The translations under genes were made by a program, and so were the position numbers. From contig JBGPKH010000202.1 in NCBI GenBank assembly GCA_041485845.1, positions 1 to 13,028 of the forward strand: a DNA stretch of 13,028 bases, given 5' to 3'. This DNA comes from OMOG01 sp041485845 (GTDB lineage: Bacteria > Acidobacteriota > Terriglobia > Bryobacterales > Bryobacteraceae). How positions within the stretch are numbered: position 1 is the stretch's first letter; the number at the start of each line of letters is the position of its first letter. The notes under the pieces were generated by a model. The model was not told the origin of the DNA and searched no databases. It worked only from the letters and a program-made list of their open reading frames with translations. Below are positions 1 to 7,995 of this stretch, in pieces.

Positions 1-1131
1 AACGGCTCACAGCAGATCATGGCCAGCCCGTGGAAGTTCGCCGACTGCGGCGACAGCGGACGCCAGGTCTCCGAGCTGCTTCCTTACTTCCAGAAGGTGG
101 TCGATAAGGTGACGTTCGTCCGCTCCATGACCACCGACCGCATCGACCATTCGACCGCGCAGTTCACCTTCGTCACCGGCCGCGGCTTCACCGGATTCCC
201 GGCCATCGGCTCGTGGGTGAGCTATGCGTTGGGAAGCGAGAATCAGGATCTGCCGGCCTACGTCGCGCTCGGCCAGGGCGCCACGATCGGCGATCGGGCG
301 CATTCCTCCGCCTGGCTGCCTCCCATTTACAACGGCACTTCGATGCGCGCGGATCCGAAGACGCCGATCTTCGACATCAAGCGGCCGGAGAACATGAGCC
401 TCGATCGGCAGCGGCGGTTCCTTGACACGGTCGGAGCCCTGAACCGCGAGCAGAAGAAGGCGTACCCGCTCGATCAGGACCTGGAGTCGCGCATCGCCAA
501 CTACGAGCTGGCCGCGCGCATGCAGGTGGAAGCCCTCAAGGTCGCGGATCTCGGCCAGGAGAGCGAAGCCACCAAGAAGCTCTATGGCATCGATGCGAAA
601 GTTGGCGGACCGTTCGGCAGGCTCTGCCTGATGGCCCGGCGGCTGGCGGAGAAGGACGTGCGCTTCGTGCAGGTCTACGGCGGCGGCGGCGGCAACTGGG
701 ACACTCACAATAACATCGAGGGCCAGCTCCCGGGTCTCTGCGAGTACATCGACCAAGGTATGTCGGGGCTGCTCATCGACCTGGAGCAGCGCGGCATGCT
801 GAAGGACACGCTGGTCGTATGGTCCGGCGAGTTCGGCAGGCTGCCCACCATCGAAGCCAAGAACTCGAAGCCCGGCCGTGACCACAACCCGTACGGATTC
901 AGCATGTGGATGGCCGGCGCGGGCCTGAAGCCCGGATTCGACTACGGTCAGACCGACGAGCTGGGTTACTCGGCCGCCCGGGATTTCAAGTGCGGCCACA
1001 GTGACATCCATGCCACGGTGCAGCACTTGCTGGGAATCGACTACAAGAAGAACACTTTCCCGTATGAAGGACGCGACGAGTCTCTGGTAGGAGTCACTCC
1101 CGCCCGTGTTCTGACTGAGCTGTTTACGTAA
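1..1131 (+). CDS. DUF1501 domain protein (C-terminal part; 5' end outside window)
   Basis: The frame is open from base 1, so the true start lies to the left; about 376 residues are present. Full-length DUF1501 proteins are usually about 430-480 aa, so roughly the first 60-100 residues are missing. Family features visible are the run SENQDLPAYV (about 235-264), a Gly-rich WDTH motif (697-708), the segment VVWSGEFGRLP (about 814-846) and GRDHNPYGF (873-899). A conserved-looking tail carries DIHATVQHLLGID and the FPYEGRDESLVGV stretch. DUF1501 belongs to the sulfatase/alkaline-phosphatase-like fold group. In Acidobacteria and Planctomycetes it typically follows a DUF1549/DUF1553 'planctomycete cytochrome' gene, which would be expected just outside the left edge. 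Substrate is unknown. The next gene starts 11 bp after the stop with its ribosome site overlapping this stop, so the two are probably co-transcribed. The internal ATG at 19 should not be taken as the start. Confidence 0.93.
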   Translation, partial: NGSQQIMASPWKFADCGDSGRQVSELLPYFQKVVDKVTFVRSMTTDRIDHSTAQFTFVTGRGFTGFPAIGSWVSYALGSENQDLPAYVALGQGATIGDRAHSSAWLPPIYNGTSMRADPKTPIFDIKRPENMSLDRQRRFLDTVGALNREQKKAYPLDQDLESRIANYELAARMQVEALKVADLGQESEATKKLYGIDAKVGGPFGRLCLMARRLAEKDVRFVQVYGGGGGNWDTHNNIEGQLPGLCEYIDQGMSGLLIDLEQRGMLKDTLVVWSGEFGRLPTIEAKNSKPGRDHNPYGFSMWMAGAGLKPGFDYGQTDELGYSAARDFKCGHSDIHATVQHLLGIDYKKNTFPYEGRDESLVGVTPARVLTELFT

Positions 1132-1142
1132 GGAGGCAGTCC

Positions 1143-1931
1143 ATGCTTGTACGCCGCCTGGCGGTGTCTGCCGCATTTCTACTTGCGGTGCTGGTAAGTG
1201 CGGCGCCGCAGGACTTCGATCGCGATGCCTACGCCCGCGACTATGTGCAGTTCCAGGTGCTGCAACTCGACCAGTGGAGCAAGGAGTTCCCCCAGCAGTT
1301 CTACGCCAACCTGATGCGGCCGCCGGTGGACGCGAGCAAGCTGTCCGAAGCCGCTAAGGCCAGCGCCGGCGAACTGGGAGAGACCATCAAGCGGTTGGCT
1401 GCGCTCAGCACGTCCAAAGACGTCATGACTAACGCAGAGTTCCGGACTCAGTTGGACAAGGCTCTTACGACGTTGAGGGAACTGAATCAAGCTATGTCTA
1501 CCCAGAGGTTCCCGGCGCCTCTACAAAGTTCCTGGGACCAAGTGCGGTCCGTTCTGAACAATCTGGCTCGAATTTACAAGTTGGATGCGCTGGCCGTATT
1601 CGATCCTCCGGGCGGTGGCGGCGGAGGACGCGGCGGACGCAGCGGGCGTGGACCCGCTACCGCCGCAGCCACGGGTCCTGTCCCGGGAGGACTCGCCGGC
1701 TACATCGTGGATCTTTCCTGCTCCAAGCGCGGGAAGGGGATGTGGGCGAACCCCGACTGTGTCGCTAGGTGCGTTCGGGACGGCGACAAGCTGGTGCTGG
1801 TGACGGAAGAGGGTAAGATCTACCAGATCGCCAATCAGGATAAGATCGCGCCGGAGAGCTACGGCCTGGTGGTAACACTGACCGGCAAAACCGAAGGGGA
1901 TACGATTACCGTAGAAAGTTTAAAGTTGTAA
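1143..1931 (+). CDS. Secreted two-part protein with C-terminal small Cys domain
   Basis: The protein is 262 aa. The start is well supported: AGGAGG (1131-1136) lies 6 bp before the ATG and overlaps the previous stop codon. Residues 1-21 form a signal peptide (MLVRR, then a hydrophobic run, cleavage near VSA/AP). Residues 25-150 look helical and charged with no recognised domain. Residues 157-170 are a Gly/Arg-rich linker. Residues 184-262 form a compact domain with Cys at 193, 206 and 210, the pattern GYIVDLSC, a KIYQIANQDK segment and GDTITVESLKL at the end. The same domain makes up nearly all of the protein at 7523-7858. I do not have a firm family name; from memory it resembles a small acidobacterial domain listed as DUF5818, unverified. 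It is probably periplasmic or extracytoplasmic and co-transcribed with the DUF1501 gene. No catalytic role can be assigned. Confidence 0.88.
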   Translation: MLVRRLAVSAAFLLAVLVSAAPQDFDRDAYARDYVQFQVLQLDQWSKEFPQQFYANLMRPPVDASKLSEAAKASAGELGETIKRLAALSTSKDVMTNAEFRTQLDKALTTLRELNQAMSTQRFPAPLQSSWDQVRSVLNNLARIYKLDALAVFDPPGGGGGGRGGRSGRGPATAAATGPVPGGLAGYIVDLSCSKRGKGMWANPDCVARCVRDGDKLVLVTEEGKIYQIANQDKIAPESYGLVVTLTGKTEGDTITVESLKL

Positions 1932-2088
1932 CAGGAGCAGGTCGGCGACTTGTTTCACGGGTGCTGTATTTGGGGGGAGCGTCGCAGGGGTGGTCTCAAT
2001 TTTATAACTACATAGGCGTCTTTTCGAGCTTGTACCGGGCCTCTTAAACGAGGCGCCCCACACTCTGGGGAAAAAGGAGAACTAGGGC
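1932..2088 (+). promoter_or_regulatory. Leader of the TonB-receptor gene with two small hairpins
   Basis: This 157-bp gap separates the 262-aa gene from the receptor gene. It holds an AT-rich patch with TATAAC at 2003-2008 that could be a -10 element, but no convincing -35 box sits at the right distance. Two stems follow. GCCTC/GAGGC (2039-2043 with 2050-2054, loop TTAAAC) can be extended by two G:C pairs across a bulged G. CCCCA/TGGGG (2056-2060 with 2066-2070) has a 5-base loop. Neither is followed by a T-run, so they do not look like intrinsic terminators. They end immediately before the AAAAAGGAGA ribosome site. A structured 5' leader is the simplest reading; a promoter here is inference. 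Confidence 0.35.
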
Positions 2089-5000
2089 ATGCGACGCTTC
2101 AACGGACTCTGTCGTCTGTTAATGCTGGTGGCCGTCGCCACCGGTTTATTCGGCCAGACTGTAACCAGTACAATGCTGGGCTCGGTATCGGATCCCGCCG
2201 ATGCCATCGTTGCCAACGCGGTTTTGACGGTAACCGAACTGGCTACCGGAGCGACACGCGAAGGTGTGTCGAGCGTGGATGGTCTGTTCCGCTTCAACAA
2301 CCTGCTGCCGGGCAACTACAAGATTCATGTCCAGGCGCCCGGTTTTAAGGCGTTCGAGCTCGCAGGCATCGAGCTGGCCAGTTCGGAAACCCGCAATGTC
2401 GGAAAGCTGGTCCTGCAACTGGGCAACGTCACCGAGCAGGTAACGGTCACCGCGGAGGCTGCCGTGGTGCAGACGGCTTCGAGCGAACGAAGCGCGCTCG
2501 TCAGCGGACAGCAGTTGAACGACCTTTCCCTGAAGGGCCGCGATCCCTTCGGCTACATCGCACTGCTGCCCGGCGTGGTGGATCAAACGGCCAGCCGCGA
2601 CCTCGAAAGCGCGTATTCCATGGATGGCATTTCGATCAACGGGATGATCAGCCGCTCCAAGAATGTGAACGTCGACGGTCTCACCGAGATGGATGAGGGC
2701 GGAAACTTTACAGCCTTCGTGACCCCCAACCAGGACTCCATCGCCGAAATCCGCGTCCTGACCAACGGGTACCAGGCCGAGTACGGCCGGCAGGCCGGAG
2801 GCACCATCAATGTGATTACCCGCGGGGGGTCGCGCGACTTTCATGGTTCGGGCCACTGGGACCACCGCGGCGAGTATCTCAACGCCAACACGTTCTTCAA
2901 CAACCGCCAGGGTATCCAAAGGCCGCTCTACCGTTATATGATCGCGGGCTACAGCTTTGGCGGTCCGGTCTACATTCCGGGGAAATGGAACACCGGCAAG
3001 CGGCGGCTGTTCTTCTTCATCTCCCAGGAGTTCACTCAGATCGCACAGCCAACCACCACCAGGACGGCCAACATGCCGACCGCGGCGGAGCGCGGCGGCG
3101 ACTTTTCGAATACCCGCAATTCCGCGGGGGCGGTCATCCCGATTATCGACACCACCACGGGGCGGCAGTTCCCGGGAAACATCATCCCCAAGAACATGAT
3201 CGATCCGACGGGACAGGCTTTGCTGAACTTGTTCCCGAATCCGACCGGTTACGTGAATCCCGCGCCCGGCCAGCAGTTCACCGCCAACTACATCGCCAGC
3301 ATGACCCCGTTCTACCACCGGCGCAACGACCTGCTGCGCTTCGATGCCAATCTCACTTCGAAACTGACCATGTACTACCGGTACGGCAACGACAAGGATG
3401 ACCAGCAAAACGCGTTTACGGTTGCGCCGGGCATCGGATCCACGGTCCGGTTCCTCCCCGGTTACATCCACGGGATCCACTTGGCTTACACGGCGACTCC
3501 GACGATGGTCAACGAGATGCTCTTCGGCGTGGGCCACGATAACTACGGGTTCTTTCACCCGGAAGGCGATGACGCCTACTTCCGCACCTCCAGCCTGAAC
3601 CCGCCGACCATGCGGCCGTTCCCCACCGGTCCTTTGTACCAGCCCTATCTGCCGTGCTCTTCGTACAGCGGCGGCAACGCGTCCGGCGCCACCTCCTACA
3701 TCCCGGGTTCTCAGACTACCGGCGGCGGGTGCGGACTCACTCCGTACAAGAACTTCAACGACAACTTGGTATTCCAGGACGACCTGAGTAAACAGGTAGG
3801 CCGGCACAGCCTGAAGACCGGCGTCTTCGTTGAGTATAACTCGAAGATCGAGCCGTCGGCCGGCGGCACTTACATGGGTACTTTCAACTTCGGCAGCAGT
3901 ACGAACAACCCATACGATAGCGGACACGGCTATGCGAATGCCCTGCTGGGTCTGTTTCAGACTTACTCCGAAGCCAGCAACCGCGCGGTCCCGAACGTGC
4001 ATTTCTGGCAGATCGAAGGATACATTCAGGATAGCTGGCGTGTGAACAAGAATCTGACCATGGATTTCGGAACGCGCTGGGTCAACCAGCGCCCCACTAC
4101 GGATACTTCCGGCTATTACGTGAGCTTCTTCCCCACGCTCTGGAGCGCCGCGAAAGCGCCTCGGCTGTACCGGCCGGCTACCATCGGCGGGAAGGCCGTT
4201 GCACTCGACCCGGTGACCGGCAATACGACCTTCCCGTCACTGGTGGCTACGGTGGTGCCCGGTTCCGGAGATATCACCAACGGAACCCGGGTCAACGGTT
4301 TCACCGGGAAGGGTGACTACTACTCGTTCAAGCCCCTGGCCTTCGCCCCGCGTTTCGGCTTCGCCTGGGACCCGACAGGGAGCGGTAAGACGGTGATCCG
4401 CGGCTCCTTCGGAATCTTCTACAACCGGACGTTCAATAACATACCCGGCAGTGCGGTAGCGCCGGTGGTCGTCACGCCGACCATCTACTACAGCTACATC
4501 AACCAGCTCCAGCAGGCCGCGGCATCCGGGGCGCTTTCGCCGATCGGTCCTACTTCGGGCTACGGCCGGCAGGCTTTGGAACGCGCACACCAGTTCAATC
4601 TGACCGTCCAGCGCGACATCGGTTTCAACACCGTGGTGGATGTGGCCTACGTAGGCAACTTCGACCGCCACGCGATGGAGAACCTGGATCTGAACCCGAT
4701 TCCGCTGGGAGCTTACGCCAATCCGGCGAATCTCTATAACAACACCGAGATCAATTCGAACCTGGTGCGAACGGCCTATCCGGGGTTGACCGGACTCACT
4801 TACCGGAGTTACAGTAACTCGGTCCTGAATTACCATGCCCTCCAGACGCAGGTCCAGCGCAGGCTCAGCCATGGTCTCGCGTTCGGCCTGTCCTACACGT
4901 TCTCCAAGGCGCTCGGAACCCAGGGAACCGACACCTACCACAAGGCCCGCCAGTGGTTCTACGGACCAACGGCCGAGGACCGCACGCACATCCTGACCGC

Positions 5001-5538
5001 CTATTACTCGTACAACCTGCCGACTCCGTCAGGGCTGTGGAAGCCCGCGAAGGCCGTTATCGGTGGCTGGACGATCTCCGGCATCACCAAGTTCACCACT
5101 GGGGCGCCCGCCAGTCCGAGTTGCAGTTCGACGGCAGGGTTCCCGTTCAACGACCCGTCGCTGACCGGCGGCGGCGCCCGTTGCCAGGTGATTGCCGAAC
5201 CGCAGTCGTTCACTCACGACTTCGACCACAACTTCAATCTGGGCGCCTTCGCTCTCGCGCCCACCGGCACGTTCGGCAATGCCGGCCTCGGCATCCTGCG
5301 GCAGCCGTCCTGGTCGAATTGGGACGTGTCGCTGGATAAGAAGGTCTCGATCCGGGAAAAACTGGCTCTGCGCATGCGCTTCCAGGCTTTCAACGTCATC
5401 AACCACGCGGAATTCAACAGCATCGGCGCCGGCTCTTCGGTGAATGCGGCGGGGACCCAACTGAGCACCAGTTACGGAAGGTATACCGGCACCCAGCCGT
5501 CGCGCCAGTTGGCGTTCACGCTAAGGCTCGAGTTCTGA
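2089..5538 (+). CDS. TonB-dependent receptor, Oar-like, with carboxypeptidase-regulatory N-domain
   Basis: The protein is 1149 aa, within the usual 1000-1200 aa range for this acidobacterial family. The ATG is preceded by AAAAAGGAGA (2071-2080) at good spacing. Residues 1-23 are a signal peptide ending near FGQ/TVT. Residues about 27-110 are a CarboxypepD_reg-like beta-sandwich (GSVSDPADAIVANA, SVDGLFRFNNLLPGNYKIHV, APGFK). The plug domain covers roughly 125-250, with NVNVDGLTEMDEGG at about 192-205 and the typical QAEYGRQAGGTINVITRGG at about 229-247. The remainder is the outer-membrane beta-barrel, rich in Tyr, Asn and Gly, ending in LRLEF with the terminal aromatic residue expected for barrel assembly. 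Two Cys pairs lie in predicted loop regions (around 3655-3730 and 5118-5185). No obvious TonB box is seen. The protein probably takes up an oligomeric substrate or acts in surface adhesion or secretion as described for Oar; the ligand is unknown. A multiheme cytochrome gene follows with almost no gap. Confidence 0.95.
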   Translation: MRRFNGLCRLLMLVAVATGLFGQTVTSTMLGSVSDPADAIVANAVLTVTELATGATREGVSSVDGLFRFNNLLPGNYKIHVQAPGFKAFELAGIELASSETRNVGKLVLQLGNVTEQVTVTAEAAVVQTASSERSALVSGQQLNDLSLKGRDPFGYIALLPGVVDQTASRDLESAYSMDGISINGMISRSKNVNVDGLTEMDEGGNFTAFVTPNQDSIAEIRVLTNGYQAEYGRQAGGTINVITRGGSRDFHGSGHWDHRGEYLNANTFFNNRQGIQRPLYRYMIAGYSFGGPVYIPGKWNTGKRRLFFFISQEFTQIAQPTTTRTANMPTAAERGGDFSNTRNSAGAVIPIIDTTTGRQFPGNIIPKNMIDPTGQALLNLFPNPTGYVNPAPGQQFTANYIASMTPFYHRRNDLLRFDANLTSKLTMYYRYGNDKDDQQNAFTVAPGIGSTVRFLPGYIHGIHLAYTATPTMVNEMLFGVGHDNYGFFHPEGDDAYFRTSSLNPPTMRPFPTGPLYQPYLPCSSYSGGNASGATSYIPGSQTTGGGCGLTPYKNFNDNLVFQDDLSKQVGRHSLKTGVFVEYNSKIEPSAGGTYMGTFNFGSSTNNPYDSGHGYANALLGLFQTYSEASNRAVPNVHFWQIEGYIQDSWRVNKNLTMDFGTRWVNQRPTTDTSGYYVSFFPTLWSAAKAPRLYRPATIGGKAVALDPVTGNTTFPSLVATVVPGSGDITNGTRVNGFTGKGDYYSFKPLAFAPRFGFAWDPTGSGKTVIRGSFGIFYNRTFNNIPGSAVAPVVVTPTIYYSYINQLQQAAASGALSPIGPTSGYGRQALERAHQFNLTVQRDIGFNTVVDVAYVGNFDRHAMENLDLNPIPLGAYANPANLYNNTEINSNLVRTAYPGLTGLTYRSYSNSVLNYHALQTQVQRRLSHGLAFGLSYTFSKALGTQGTDTYHKARQWFYGPTAEDRTHILTAYYSYNLPTPSGLWKPAKAVIGGWTISGITKFTTGAPASPSCSSTAGFPFNDPSLTGGGARCQVIAEPQSFTHDFDHNFNLGAFALAPTGTFGNAGLGILRQPSWSNWDVSLDKKVSIREKLALRMRFQAFNVINHAEFNSIGAGSSVNAAGTQLSTSYGRYTGTQPSRQLAFTLRLEF

Positions 5539-5552
5539 TTCGGATCGTCGCG

Positions 5553-7529
5553 GTGGCCGCGTCCGCGTGTTTACTGGTCGCGGCGTCCGACTACGGCTAC
5601 GTGGACACTCGGACCTGCGCCGCGTGCCATGCGGAAATCGCGAGGAATTACGCGCTCACCGGAATGGGACGCTCCATCTACCGTCCCCAGCCGACTGACA
5701 AAGTCGAGGACTTCGAGACTCACAACACGCTGTATCACGCGGCATCCGGCCGCTATTACACGATGTCGCGGCGCGATGGTAAGATCTACCAGCGCCGCCA
5801 TCAGATCGGTTTCGATGGCAAGGAAACCAATGTCGTCGAAGCGCAGGCCGACTTCGCGATCGGCTCGGGCAATCACGTCCGCAGCTATCTTCATCGGAAC
5901 GCGGAAGGGAGGTTGGTCGAACTGCCGGTCAGTTGGTACGCCGAAAACGGCGGATTCTGGGCCATGAGCCCCGGCTACGACCGGTCTGATCACCTGGACT
6001 TTCGCCGCACGATTTCCACCGACTGCCTCTTCTGTCACGCGGAGTATCCCGGCCCGGGCTCGGATTTCAGCACCGAGGCCATCGGCTGCCAGCGGTGCCA
6101 CGGACCAGGCCGCGCACATGTGGAGGCCGCCAGTGCAGGCAAGGGCCGCGAATCGATCTGCAGCGCGATCGTGAACCCGGCGCGCTTGAGCCGCGACCGG
6201 CAGTTAGACGTGTGCATGCAGTGCCACCTCGAAACCACCGCCCGATTCCCGATCGCCGCCATCCGCCGTTACAACCGCGAACCGTTCTCCTATCGGCCTG
6301 GCGAGCCGCTCGGCGAGTTCGCGGTGTTCTTCGACCAGGCTCCCGGCAAGGCGCGCGACGCCAAGTTCGATCTGGTCCACGCCGCCTACGGACTGCGCAA
6401 GTCGGCCTGCTTCCGGGCAAGCCGGATGACCTGCTCGACGTGTCACGATCCTCATCAAGCCGCGCAGACTGCGGAACACTATGTCGCGGTGTGCCGGAGT
6501 TGTCATGCGGCCGCTCACGCGCCGGGAAATTGTCTGGACTGCCACGTGCCCAAGCGGCGGCCCGACGACGTGGTGCACACCGTCATGACCGATCACGATA
6601 TCCAGCGGCGCTTGCCGGCCGGCGATTTGCGCGCACCGCGTCCGGAGGCACATGACCTGTATCGTGGCCGGGTCGTGCCGTACTACCCTTCGCAAGCGAC
6701 TCCGGAAAATGAGCTCTATCTCGCGGTCGCCCAGGTCCGGTACAGCGTCGATTTTGCGGCGGGCATCGCTCGCCTGCAAAAGACCATCGAGAGACAGCAT
6801 CCCCTCCGTCCCGAGTTTTATTTCGAACTGGGCGTGGCGTGTTGGAAGGACGGAAGGAAGGCGGAAGCAGTTCGCTGGTACGGCGAGGCGCTGCGCCGCG
6901 GAGACTACCGCCCCGCGCTCAAAGCCCTGGGCGAAGCGCTCGTGGGTACCGGACAGTTGACGCGCGCCGCGGAGGTGTTGGACCGAGCCGCGGCGGACTA
7001 TCCGGCGGATACCGACGTGCTGTACGCGCTGGGCAACCTCTACTTTCAGCAGGGCAAACTCGATCGGGCCGGGCAAGTCCTGCAACGGACATTAGACATC
7101 AACCCCGACCTGCCGCAGGCACGCAATCTCTACGGGGTCGTGGAAGGCCGGAAAGAGAACAAGACGGCGGCCGCCGAGGCATTCCGCGACGCCATCCGAA
7201 TTCAGCCCGACTTCGATATTGCTCACACCAACCTCGCCCTGCTGCTGGCAAAGGATGGCGACTACGCGCAGGCCGGATACCACCTCGCGAAAGCGATCGC
7301 CGGCAATCCGGCGAGCGTGGAGGCCCATCACACGTACGGGATGGTGCTGCTGCGGAGCCGAGCTTACGATCAGGCGATTGTCGAGCTACAGGAGACCGTG
7401 CGCCTGGCTCCGAACCTGGCGGATGCGCACGCGGATCTCGCAGACGCGCTGGCTCGCGTGGGGCGTCTCCGGGAGTCGCAAGAGCACGCGCGACGGGCCG
7501 CCGAGCTCCGGTCTCTCTCCCGTCACTGA
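5553..7529 (+). CDS. Seven-heme cytochrome c with C-terminal TPR repeats
   Basis: From the GTG at 5553 the protein is 658 aa. Seven CXXCH heme-binding motifs are present, at residues 22-26, 158-162, 179-183, 221-225, 294-298, 314-318 and 328-332. The stretch SACFRASRMTCSTCHDPH (285-302) is characteristic of the cytochrome c554-like/doubled-CXXCH proteins of Acidobacteria and related phyla. Residues about 420-650 form around six TPR units (for example DVLYALGNLYFQQGKLDRA at 488-506). The cytochrome must be exported, but the GTG start gives a signal peptide without a basic N-terminus and there is no clear Shine-Dalgarno. The same frame stays open upstream, and a CTG (5535) overlapping the receptor stop or an ATT (5538) would add an Arg before the hydrophobic run. 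AAGG at 5523-5526 suits the CTG. Translational coupling to the receptor is therefore likely. The role is inferred to be periplasmic electron transfer; the redox partner is unknown. The 3' end overlaps the convergent gene by 7 bp. Confidence 0.92.
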   Translation: MAASACLLVAASDYGYVDTRTCAACHAEIARNYALTGMGRSIYRPQPTDKVEDFETHNTLYHAASGRYYTMSRRDGKIYQRRHQIGFDGKETNVVEAQADFAIGSGNHVRSYLHRNAEGRLVELPVSWYAENGGFWAMSPGYDRSDHLDFRRTISTDCLFCHAEYPGPGSDFSTEAIGCQRCHGPGRAHVEAASAGKGRESICSAIVNPARLSRDRQLDVCMQCHLETTARFPIAAIRRYNREPFSYRPGEPLGEFAVFFDQAPGKARDAKFDLVHAAYGLRKSACFRASRMTCSTCHDPHQAAQTAEHYVAVCRSCHAAAHAPGNCLDCHVPKRRPDDVVHTVMTDHDIQRRLPAGDLRAPRPEAHDLYRGRVVPYYPSQATPENELYLAVAQVRYSVDFAAGIARLQKTIERQHPLRPEFYFELGVACWKDGRKAEAVRWYGEALRRGDYRPALKALGEALVGTGQLTRAAEVLDRAAADYPADTDVLYALGNLYFQQGKLDRAGQVLQRTLDINPDLPQARNLYGVVEGRKENKTAAAEAFRDAIRIQPDFDIAHTNLALLLAKDGDYAQAGYHLAKAIAGNPASVEAHHTYGMVLLRSRAYDQAIVELQETVRLAPNLADAHADLADALARVGRLRESQEHARRAAELRSLSRH

Positions 7530-7858
7530 CACCCGGTCGGCCCGGGAATGCAGCCGGAATCCACCTTGATGTTTTCCACCTTGATCGTGTCGCCGGCAAG
7601 TGTTCCCGTGATCGCCACCTTGTGCCCGGAGTGTTCGACGGCCTTGTTCTGGTCGTCGAGCTTGTAGATCTTGGAGTCCGCCGTCAGCAGGACCGCCGCC
7701 GCCCCTCCCTTGATGCACTTTCGCGCGCAGGCTTCGTTGCCTTTCATCGCGGGCTTGGATGCACACGTCTCGTCGATGACGTATCCCGTGAAATCCGCGG
7801 CGCTGACGCCGATCGAAAAGCCCGCGGCGAGCGCGAACAGTGCGCGTCCCCTCTTCAT
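7523..7858 (-). CDS. Small secreted protein, free-standing Cys domain
   Basis: The protein is 111 aa. The frame extends further upstream, but the ATG at 7858-7856 is chosen because AGAGGAGG precedes it at proper spacing and it begins a clear signal peptide (MKRGRALFALAAGFSIGVSA, cleavage before ADF). The mature part (21-111) carries Cys 32, 44, 48, 103 and 110, with FTGYVIDETC, SKIYKLDDQNK, VAITGTLAGDTIKVENIK. It aligns along its length with residues 184-262 of the protein at 1143-1931, sharing the GY(I/V)xD, C-x3-C, KIYxxxxQxK and GDTIxVE patterns. Two extra Cys near the C-terminus are unique to this copy. Function is unknown; it is extracytoplasmic by its signal peptide. It overlaps the 3' end of the cytochrome gene by 7 bp in convergent orientation. 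Confidence 0.85.
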   Translation of the reverse strand: MKRGRALFALAAGFSIGVSAADFTGYVIDETCASKPAMKGNEACARKCIKGGAAAVLLTADSKIYKLDDQNKAVEHSGHKVAITGTLAGDTIKVENIKVDSGCIPGPTGCQ

Positions 7859-7995
7859 AGCTGGCCTCCTCTGGGTGAGTGTCACGAGCAATTGGGTATA
7901 TCCTATCACGGCGAAAAAACTGGCGGTGATCGGTTTGCAGCCCCGGCGGAAGTGTGGCAGAATGGCTGACAACTCTCAGAGAGCGAACGGATGCG
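7859..7995. other. Divergent intergenic region
   Basis: This is 137 bp between the small secreted protein (minus) and the remnant gene (plus). Apart from the ribosome site at 7865-7872, it holds an AT-richer patch (about 7890-7920) with TATATCC/GGATATA that could serve as a -10 on either strand. No clear -35 partner is visible. I see no hairpin or repeat of note. Confidence 0.3.
7865..7872 (-). promoter_or_regulatory. Ribosome binding site deciding the 7858 start
   Basis: Read on the minus strand this is AGAGGAGG, 6 bp before the ATG at 7858. It favours this start over the upstream in-frame ATG at 7972, which would prepend 38 residues without secretion-signal character. Confidence 0.7.

Noticed and set aside
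7..1176. Long open frame on the minus strand opposite the DUF1501 gene
   Set aside because: It is a mirror of a GC-rich coding gene; the translation is Arg/Val/Leu-rich with no family signature, and the plus-strand gene has clear DUF1501 motifs.
1611..1652. GGN-rich tract as a phase-variable repeat
   Set aside because: The units are irregular (mixed GGC, GGT, GGA, CGC codons), so slippage is unlikely; it encodes an ordinary Gly/Arg linker.
2146..4002. 618-codon open frame on the minus strand within the receptor gene
   Set aside because: It lies entirely opposite a well-supported TonB-dependent receptor. Its composition is typical of an antisense shadow, and there is no ribosome site or domain.
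6839..7969. Plus-strand open frame overlapping the TPR part of the cytochrome and running on to 7969
   Set aside because: It is Arg/Gly-rich out-of-frame translation of the TPR repeats and then of the reverse of the small Cys gene; both overlapped genes are better supported.
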